This document shows positions 1 through 5,195 of a stretch of DNA of 6,774 nt, in pieces (position 1 is the stretch's first letter; the number at the start of each line of letters is the position of its first letter). The notes under the pieces were generated by a model, which saw only the letters and a program-made list of their open reading frames with translations, was not told the DNA's origin and ran no database searches. Source of the stretch: an uncultured Prevotellaceae bacterium. GTDB taxonomy: Bacteria > Bacteroidota > Bacteroidia > Bacteroidales > Bacteroidaceae. Location of the stretch: assembly GCA_946539635.1 (NCBI GenBank), contig CAMNHS010000074.1, positions 1-6,774 on the forward strand, given 5' to 3'. The position numbers and the translations under genes are program-made.

Positions 1-1
1 A

Positions 2-145
2 GTTAAGGCAGTCGAAAGACTCGTGAAGTTTGAAAAAGAGGCAGCTGGCAAGTATTTTTGGGGCTTTAAAATCGGGGCGGTTAAAGAAAGAGTCAAACTC
101 GCCAGCAATATCACTCCTGTAATTTTTTCCGCGCTGTTTCTATGA
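2..145 (+). CDS. Possible 3' end of a convergent gene (partial at window edge)
   Basis: A plus-strand frame is open from the window edge to a TGA at 143-145, giving 47 codons of a Lys/Glu/Val-rich, helix-like peptide that includes FEKEAAGKYFWGFKIGAVKE. It would overlap the last 35 bp of the S41 gene tail to tail. The base composition here is more gene-like than that of the other spacers, and purine is frequent at the first codon position. I do not recognise the peptide. Two minus-strand frames are also open across the same stretch, one of which could start at the GTG overlapping the S41 stop, so the strand is not settled. This could also be non-coding 3' flank. Confidence 0.25.
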   Translation, partial: VKAVERLVKFEKEAAGKYFWGFKIGAVKERVKLASNITPVIFSALFL

Positions 146-1118
146 TGGTATCCTTTCCCTTCTGGAAGTCTTCATCTGTTATACCGACCGCTACATCGGG
201 GGCAACACCGTTTTCTGTACATACTCCATTGACATCGTACATGGGACAGGCAGAGAAACGCACCCCCCACCCATTGGGCAACTCGGCAGAGAAGGGCATT
301 CCTGACCCTCCGCCCGTTGCATCTCCGACAATGGTGTGCCCTAATGCCTTCATATACTTTACAAATTCGTTGGCAGCGCTATAGACACTTCTGTTTGACA
401 ACACACAAACTCCCTTCTGCCACCTCAGACCTGTTGACGGCTCCAGCCACTGCTCTTCCTTTGCAGAGAAATCGGAACGTCCTGTTCCTGTCTTATGTGA
501 CATATATCCCACAAGTGTCCTCTCATTACAGAACCGCGACGCGAGATGCTGTGCCTCTGTGAGCTGCCCTCCCCCATTATTGCGAACATCGATTATCAGT
601 CCGTTGCACGGAGCAAGGGCATATAACACTTCATCGAGATTGCCATCTCCAAAGGAGTCCTGAAAACTGCCTACATACATATAGCCGATATTGTCACCAA
701 GGGTGCAATAATATACGCCTGAGGCGATGCCGTATTTGGTACCAAGATATTTACGTTGCAGAGAGTCCGAGAAGTTCTTGGGATAGTCTTCCTTCCATGA
801 CCAGTTGCGGGCATAGTCGAAGGCTGCAGAGATATTTACATGTCCGTCACGCAGTTCTCCCACCATATTACCGAGGAATTCGAACAGTTGATAGCGTGAC
901 ATCTTATTGTTTACATTACGACGATAGCGCTCATGAACCTCATCCCAGTCAACGCCTAACTGCGCTTCTTTTTCTGCAAAGAAGCAATAGTGTTCGTCCA
1001 TAATGGTCCACAACGCCTCCATATTATTCTCCACATCCGACTGGTATTCATCCACATCGACGCAGCCTGTCAATAACGTTAACGATAACGAAAACCAAAA
1101 CGAAAAAACACTTTTCAT
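111..1118 (-). CDS. S41 family peptidase, lipoprotein
   Basis: This is a predicted envelope serine protease of the C-terminal-processing/tricorn-like S41 family. The 335-residue protein has a lipoprotein signal peptide with lipobox LTGC (Cys19) followed by VDVDE. A helical N-terminal region (about 25-90) carries the family motif RDGHV (90-94, His93). The catalytic core begins near 140, with GLIIDVRNNGGG (173-184) forming the oxyanion-region glycine motif and SNRSVYSAANEF (241-252) supplying the likely nucleophile Ser247. GVAPDVAV (304-311) is the usual S41 closing motif. In CtpA/Prc-type enzymes a lysine base lies in the loop after the nucleophile; here that loop is VGDATGGGSG (264-273) and has no lysine. 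A Ser-His mechanism using His93 is therefore likelier (inference). No PDZ domain is evident between the N-terminal region and the core. It is the last gene of the operon. Substrates are unknown. Confidence 0.93.
   Translation of the reverse strand: MKSVFSFWFSLSLTLLTGCVDVDEYQSDVENNMEALWTIMDEHYCFFAEKEAQLGVDWDEVHERYRRNVNNKMSRYQLFEFLGNMVGELRDGHVNISAAFDYARNWSWKEDYPKNFSDSLQRKYLGTKYGIASGVYYCTLGDNIGYMYVGSFQDSFGDGNLDEVLYALAPCNGLIIDVRNNGGGQLTEAQHLASRFCNERTLVGYMSHKTGTGRSDFSAKEEQWLEPSTGLRWQKGVCVLSNRSVYSAANEFVKYMKALGHTIVGDATGGGSGMPFSAELPNGWGVRFSACPMYDVNGVCTENGVAPDVAVGITDEDFQKGKDTIIETARKKLQE
1071..1106 (-). repeat. Degenerate 6-bp-period repeat coding the S41 signal peptide core
   Basis: Codons 5-16 of the S41 gene form six units on the minus strand: TTTTCG, TTTTGG, TTTTCG, TTATCG, TTAACG and TTATTG. 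All fit TT(T/A) plus a second codon ending in G. They code the alternating stretch FSFWFSLSLTLL, the hydrophobic core of the lipoprotein signal. Unit gain or loss would keep the reading frame and change the length of the core by two residues. Confidence 0.55.
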
Positions 1119-1142
1119 TTTTAACTTTTAACTTTTCACTTT
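1108..1142 (-). repeat. Five-unit imperfect 7-bp tandem repeat between barrel and S41 genes
   Basis: Read on the minus strand the units are AAAGTGA, AAAGTTA, AAAGTTA, AAAATGA and AAAGTGT. Unit 1 contains the TGA stop of the barrel-protein gene, and unit 4 contains the ATG start of the S41 gene. The tract thus forms the whole spacer and the first S41 codons. It is A-rich without a Shine-Dalgarno sequence and may act as the ribosome-recruiting leader of the S41 gene. Confidence 0.7.
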
Positions 1143-1918
1143 TTTATCACCACTCCTATTGTTGCGGCATTATAGTACTGATGCTGCTTCAGGTTATTCG
1201 GCTTTGCCTGACGGATGTCTGATATATATCCGATTCGCAAGGAGGTCCTGTTTTTCAACGGGATATCGAAACTCACCTGTTGCCTCATCTGGAATGTAGC
1301 AAGAGAGGTAAACACTATATTGTGGTCATAGTTACCGCGAGAGAATATCTCATAATACGACTGACCGTAGTTTGGCGAGAACATCATTCCCAGCCACGGC
1401 ATTCGCATCTGATAGTTTACTGTTATCGTCGAAAGAAATCTCAGGAATCTTCTTTCGGGCTGCTTCATGACAGCAGACAGTTTATAGGATGCCATTATCT
1501 GTGGTCCGACAGCAAGGGACGCATACCCTTGTGCAGGATTGTTTGAATTACGGGTATTGTAGGCAAACCCCAACCAAAAATCCGCCATTCCACCGACTCT
1601 CAGCGTCAGTTTGTCATCACACCACGACCACTTATGCATCATGGCAAAGGTAAAGTCATAATGTCCAGAAATTTCGTCTGCATTTTTAGCGCGATTATGG
1701 GTAAAAGACATATCTCCCTCATGTTGAAACATCACCTTTGTCTTCAACACTTCAGATATGAAACGCAATTCTACCCCCCTGTATTTCTCTGGTGACAGAT
1801 AGGTGTCAAGATGGTTTGCATGTCCTACGGCTATCTGTGTTGCCACCTCCTGTGCGAAGGACTGTTGCCAGAATACCAACAGGAATAATAGCAAGTATAG
1901 AACCCTCTTGCTACTCAT
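1136..1918 (-). CDS. Secreted predicted outer-membrane beta-barrel protein, possibly DUF3316 family
   Basis: No known function. The 260-residue product has a clear type I signal peptide: SSKR, then a leucine-rich core (residues 7-16), then likely cleavage after SFA (20-22). The mature part has several segments of alternating polar and apolar residues rich in Tyr, Phe, Trp and Gly, separated by polar turns, as in a small outer-membrane beta-barrel. The beginning of the mature protein, VGHANHLDTYLSPEKYRG, reminds me of the Bacteroidota family DUF3316; this is from memory and unverified. The C-terminus ends in Lys-Lys, not the aromatic residue typical of many barrels, so assembly as a classical barrel is not certain. 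I chose the ATG at 1918, inside the topoisomerase stop region (ATGAGTAG), over an in-frame TTG two codons upstream at 1924. It is followed after 17 bp by the S41 peptidase gene. Confidence 0.85.
   Translation of the reverse strand: MSSKRVLYLLLFLLVFWQQSFAQEVATQIAVGHANHLDTYLSPEKYRGVELRFISEVLKTKVMFQHEGDMSFTHNRAKNADEISGHYDFTFAMMHKWSWCDDKLTLRVGGMADFWLGFAYNTRNSNNPAQGYASLAVGPQIMASYKLSAVMKQPERRFLRFLSTITVNYQMRMPWLGMMFSPNYGQSYYEIFSRGNYDHNIVFTSLATFQMRQQVSFDIPLKNRTSLRIGYISDIRQAKPNNLKQHQYYNAATIGVVIKK
1911..1918 (-). promoter_or_regulatory. Stop/start overlap coupling parC and barrel-protein gene
   Basis: The same octamer ATGAGTAG occurs here on the minus strand. The ATG starts the barrel-protein gene, and the terminal TAG is the parC stop codon, giving an 8-bp overlap. 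There is no clear Shine-Dalgarno sequence upstream. Coupled or re-initiated translation is the likely way this gene is read. Confidence 0.65.
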
Positions 1919-4535
1919 CGTCAAAGATTCTCAACTGTCCGCTCAATTCGTCTATCACCTGCTGCTGGGACTTTCCTGCATCAGGGTCAAGGTTCTCTTC
2001 TTCCTGCTGCTCGTCCTCTGCATTTTCAGATTCTTCTTTCACTTCAGGGAAGCGTGTCGGCTCCAACTCCTCTACCCCACTGATGTCAAAGGTAGAAATA
2101 CGTTTTCCCTTCGCCTTAAAGCCTTTCACGCCGATAAACTGTTCGCAGTCAATCTCCTGTGCCTCACGGAAACTGTCATTGCCGCCAAAGGAAACCTTTA
2201 TGCGAGGATAAACGGTATCTGTCAGCAGCAGCAGTTCTGTACCATCATCTATACCATTATCACCAAGGAAGTTACGATGGTTCTTTACAGCCTCCATCTC
2301 GAAGCGTTTGATATATCCGAACATATTGTTTCCGGCATCCTTGAGGACTGCAGTCCACACCTTGTGGGCATCCCATTTCTCTATGCGCAGGATATTCTGT
2401 TCGAAGTGGTTGTTAGGGTCTGCCGTAGTGATATAGAAATCACCATTCTTGAGAACGACGAGGATATAGTCATCATCGTGGAACTTACCCAGCAATTCCC
2501 CATGTCCATCGACATTCAGGCGGTTTACATCACCGTCCCACCATATCTCGCGACCTCCTAACGTAGAGTGTCCATGAGACTTAAGACCGATTCTGTGGAT
2601 AGGATTCTTTGAGAGTTGGTTTCCTCTGGCAGATTTGCCCTTTACCTCGAGGTTAGAGAAGTCATAATCGTAGAAAATCTTCTTTATCTTCGGACCTGGT
2701 TCGAGGGTCACCTTTATCACCTCTGCCTCGCCATTGGCATTTGCCGTGAAGTATATCACGCGGCTGCCTGGTGTTCCCATAGTGATGTCGTACTCCTTGT
2801 CGCGTGTGCTGGAATCGACGCAGAATCTCTTGACATAATATCTGCCAGCCTTTCCGTCACGATATACGCAGTTATAGATGGTGCGTTTATCGCCCTTCTT
2901 CCATACCTGCAGATGGAGCACATTCTTTCCGACATCCATCTTTTCTGCCACCTTGGTGACCTTATATTTACCATCTTTATAGAAGATGATGATATCATCG
3001 ATATCGGAACAGTTGCAGACATATTCCGCATTCTTAAGGCCTGTGCCGACAAATCCCTCCTGACGGTCTATGTACAGTTTTTTGTTTGCCTCAACGACCT
3101 TGGTTGCCTCGATGGTATCGAAGTTACGTATTTCTGTCAGTCGAGGATGCTCAGCGCCATATTTCTGCTTCAGGTGTTCAAACCATTCGCACGTTATGTC
3201 AACCATCCTTCCGAGGTCTTTCTCTATCTCTGCTATCTCCGCTTCAATCTTTGCTATCAGTTCGTCAGCCTGATCCTTTGAGAATTTCAGGATGCGTTTC
3301 ATCCTTATCTCCATCAGCCTCAGGATATCCTCCTTTCGCACTTCGCGAACCATCTGCGGATAGTAAGGTGTCAGTCTTTCGTCGATATGCTCACAGGCAG
3401 CATCCATATTCGGAGCATTCTCATACTTCTTATCCTTATAGATGCGTTCCTCTATGAATATCTTCTCCAAAGAACAGTAGAAGAGTTGCTCCAGCAGTTC
3501 GTCACGCCTTATCTCCAACTCTCTCTTCAGCAATGCCATTGTCTGGTCGGCAGAAGCAGCCAGCACATCGCTGACGGTAAGGAATTGCGGCTTCTTATCC
3601 TTTATGACGCAGCAGTTTGGCGATATGCTTATCTCGCAATCGGTAAAGGCATAGAGGGCATCGAGAGTCTTATCAGATGAAGCGCCTGGTGTCAAATGCA
3701 CCAGTATCTCAACGTTTGCCGCTGTCAGGTCTTCAACCTTGCGTACCTTTATCTTTCCGAGATTTACCGCCTTTGTGATAGAATCGATAAGTGTTTCCGA
3801 AGTCTTTGAGAAAGGAATATCCCTAATGACGAGAGTCTTCTGGTCAAGCTTCTCTATCTTCGCGCGTACCTTGATACTTCCGCCTCTTTGGCCGTCATTA
3901 TAACGAGACACATCCACGCTGCCTCCTGTCGGGAAGTCAGGATACAGATGGAACTCCTCCCCCCTCAGATATGCTATTGCCGCATCGCATATCTCGTTGA
4001 AGTTATGCGGCATTATCTTTGAGTTCAAGCCGACAGCAATACCCTCTACTCCTTGTGCCAAGAGCAACGGGAATTTCACAGGCAACGTAATAGGTTCCTT
4101 ATTACGTCCGTCATATGACATCTGCCACTCTGTCGTCTTGGGATTGAATACTGTCTCAAGGGCAAATTTACTCAGTCGCGCCTCGATATAACGTGGAGCA
4201 GCGGCAGCGGAGCCTGTCAGTATGTTTCCCCAGTTACCCTGTGTATCAATGAGCAGGTCTTTCTGTCCCATCTGTACCAAGGCGTCACCAATAGAAGCAT
4301 CTCCATGTGGGTGGAACTGCATGGTGTGTCCGACGATGTTTGCCACCTTATTATAACGTCCGTCATCCATGCGTTTCATAGAGTGCAGGATGCGTCGCTG
4401 AACAGGTTTCAAGCCATCCTCTATATGTGGCACAGCACGTTCAAGGATTACGTATGAAGCATAATCCAGGAACCATGTTTGGTACATCCCACTGAGATGG
4501 TGTACTGCGGAGGCGTCAAAGCGGTTACTACTCAT
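1911..4535 (-). CDS. parC: DNA topoisomerase IV subunit A (ParC/GyrA family)
   Basis: This is the DNA-cleaving subunit of a type IIA topoisomerase. It works with a ParE/GyrB-type ATPase that is not in this window, to decatenate and relax DNA. In the 874-residue protein the breakage-reunion domain covers about 25-460, with catalytic Arg115-Tyr116 (APRYIE), the HPHGD helix (75-79), the intercalating Ile174 (KIMPHN), and helices at 333-366 and 395-440. A beta-pinwheel C-terminal domain spans about 485-815. No QRRGGKG GyrA-box is present; only a loosely similar KGKSARGNQL (632-641) is seen, so topoisomerase IV is more likely than gyrase. An acidic, probably disordered linker (about 821-854) leads to the C-terminal peptide QLRIFDDE. 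In the quinolone-contact region the usual Ser is Ala80, while the acidic Asp84 is kept. The gene overlaps the FKBP gene by 4 bp and the following gene by 8 bp. ParC versus GyrA naming rests on these motifs; the family itself is certain. Confidence 0.92.
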   Translation of the reverse strand: MSSNRFDASAVHHLSGMYQTWFLDYASYVILERAVPHIEDGLKPVQRRILHSMKRMDDGRYNKVANIVGHTMQFHPHGDASIGDALVQMGQKDLLIDTQGNWGNILTGSAAAAPRYIEARLSKFALETVFNPKTTEWQMSYDGRNKEPITLPVKFPLLLAQGVEGIAVGLNSKIMPHNFNEICDAAIAYLRGEEFHLYPDFPTGGSVDVSRYNDGQRGGSIKVRAKIEKLDQKTLVIRDIPFSKTSETLIDSITKAVNLGKIKVRKVEDLTAANVEILVHLTPGASSDKTLDALYAFTDCEISISPNCCVIKDKKPQFLTVSDVLAASADQTMALLKRELEIRRDELLEQLFYCSLEKIFIEERIYKDKKYENAPNMDAACEHIDERLTPYYPQMVREVRKEDILRLMEIRMKRILKFSKDQADELIAKIEAEIAEIEKDLGRMVDITCEWFEHLKQKYGAEHPRLTEIRNFDTIEATKVVEANKKLYIDRQEGFVGTGLKNAEYVCNCSDIDDIIIFYKDGKYKVTKVAEKMDVGKNVLHLQVWKKGDKRTIYNCVYRDGKAGRYYVKRFCVDSSTRDKEYDITMGTPGSRVIYFTANANGEAEVIKVTLEPGPKIKKIFYDYDFSNLEVKGKSARGNQLSKNPIHRIGLKSHGHSTLGGREIWWDGDVNRLNVDGHGELLGKFHDDDYILVVLKNGDFYITTADPNNHFEQNILRIEKWDAHKVWTAVLKDAGNNMFGYIKRFEMEAVKNHRNFLGDNGIDDGTELLLLTDTVYPRIKVSFGGNDSFREAQEIDCEQFIGVKGFKAKGKRISTFDISGVEELEPTRFPEVKEESENAEDEQQEEENLDPDAGKSQQQVIDELSGQLRIFDDE
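4528..4535 (-). promoter_or_regulatory. Stop/start overlap coupling FKBP gene and parC
   Basis: On the minus strand the octamer reads ATGAGTAG. Its ATG starts parC, and the TGA at its second base ends the FKBP gene, a classic 4-bp ATGA overlap. No Shine-Dalgarno sequence precedes it, so parC translation probably depends on ribosomes finishing the FKBP gene. Confidence 0.7.
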
Positions 4536-5185
4536 TGTACTTTAGGCATTTTTTTACCTGGCCGACCAATATAGGTCAGCATAATATCAAAACGCAGAGT
4601 GCTATAGGCTGGAATTGAAGAATTCGATGTTGATGCGCCATATCCCAATTTATTTGGTATTATGACCTCAAACCTATCCCATTCGTGCATATTCAGCAGT
4701 GCTGTCTGGAAACCATCCACCAAATCCTTTATAGCGAATTTTACAGGAATGGCTGTTTCCGTATTCAGTTCTTCTCCATAATAAGACGTATCAAATATCA
4801 CACCATCCACTGCATACTTTGTAGTGTCCTGCACATAAGCATCACGTGGTATCAGCTTACCACGATAGTGCACATAGACAGAGTCTGTCACAAGTGGTTT
4901 CTGGATGTCATCAGCATGCTGACAGTTTATTACATGAGCAATGATATAATCTGTTGGAGCTGCTGATGCTGCATCTTTATATACAGACTTTATCAGTCGC
5001 CAGTTCTTACTGCCGGCAGCGATAGAATCCTGCGCCTGCTTGAATTTCTGGTTGAAATATTCCGTATTGCGGGTTTCCCAGTTATCGTAATTCGTCTGCT
5101 CATTTTTCTCCTCCTTACATGATGTCATCACCATGAGGAGCATCGCACAACAGGCGGCCAGTATGATATGTACTTTATTATGCAT
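4532..5185 (-). CDS. FKBP-type peptidyl-prolyl cis-trans isomerase lipoprotein
   Basis: This is a predicted envelope foldase that speeds cis-trans isomerisation of Xaa-Pro bonds. The 217-residue protein starts with a lipoprotein signal peptide ending MTSC, with lipidated Cys23, then a polar linker and helical segment (24-95) and one FKBP domain (about 98-206). By my alignment with human FKBP12 the pocket residues are nearly all kept: Tyr107 (VHYRG), Phe131-Asp132 (FDTS), Phe150, Leu155-Val156, Tyr182 (GYG), Ile191 (IPAYSTL) and Phe199. The pocket-floor tryptophan is replaced by Phe159. The domain should therefore be active. Residues just after Cys23 read KEEKNE, which resembles the K-(D/E)2 lipoprotein export signal described in Bacteroidota, so surface display is possible. 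The start is 10 bp after glyS, and the stop overlaps the topoisomerase start (ATGA). Client proteins are unknown. Confidence 0.93.
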   Translation of the reverse strand: MHNKVHIILAACCAMLLMVMTSCKEEKNEQTNYDNWETRNTEYFNQKFKQAQDSIAAGSKNWRLIKSVYKDAASAAPTDYIIAHVINCQHADDIQKPLVTDSVYVHYRGKLIPRDAYVQDTTKYAVDGVIFDTSYYGEELNTETAIPVKFAIKDLVDGFQTALLNMHEWDRFEVIIPNKLGYGASTSNSSIPAYSTLRFDIMLTYIGRPGKKMPKVQ

Positions 5186-5195
5186 TATTTCTTTT

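Noticed and set aside
10..21. Small hairpin AGTC-GAAA-GACT with a GNRA loop
   Set aside because: The stem has only four base pairs and no U-run follows, so it is too weak to call a terminator or RNA element.
90..100. Inverted repeat GAGT-TTG-ACTC followed by T-rich sequence just after the S41 gene on the minus strand
   Set aside because: The four-base-pair stem is too short for an intrinsic terminator, and the following T-run is interrupted.
1803..2561. Plus-strand open frame of 252 codons antisense to parC and the barrel gene
   Set aside because: Over parC its codons lie exactly opposite the parC codons. It stays open because that part of parC avoids TTA, CTA and TCA, whose complements are stops. 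The peptide has no recognisable motif, and parC is certain.
2616..3281. Plus-strand open frame of 221 codons antisense to parC
   Set aside because: It has the same codon-opposite register as the previous frame, and its Ile/Leu/Cys-rich peptide is typical of an antisense shadow.
1911..4535. Naming the topoisomerase subunit as gyrase GyrA
   Set aside because: The gyrase-specific QRRGGKG box is absent from the C-terminal pinwheel; only a loose KGKSARGNQL is present. A topoisomerase IV-type A subunit fits better.
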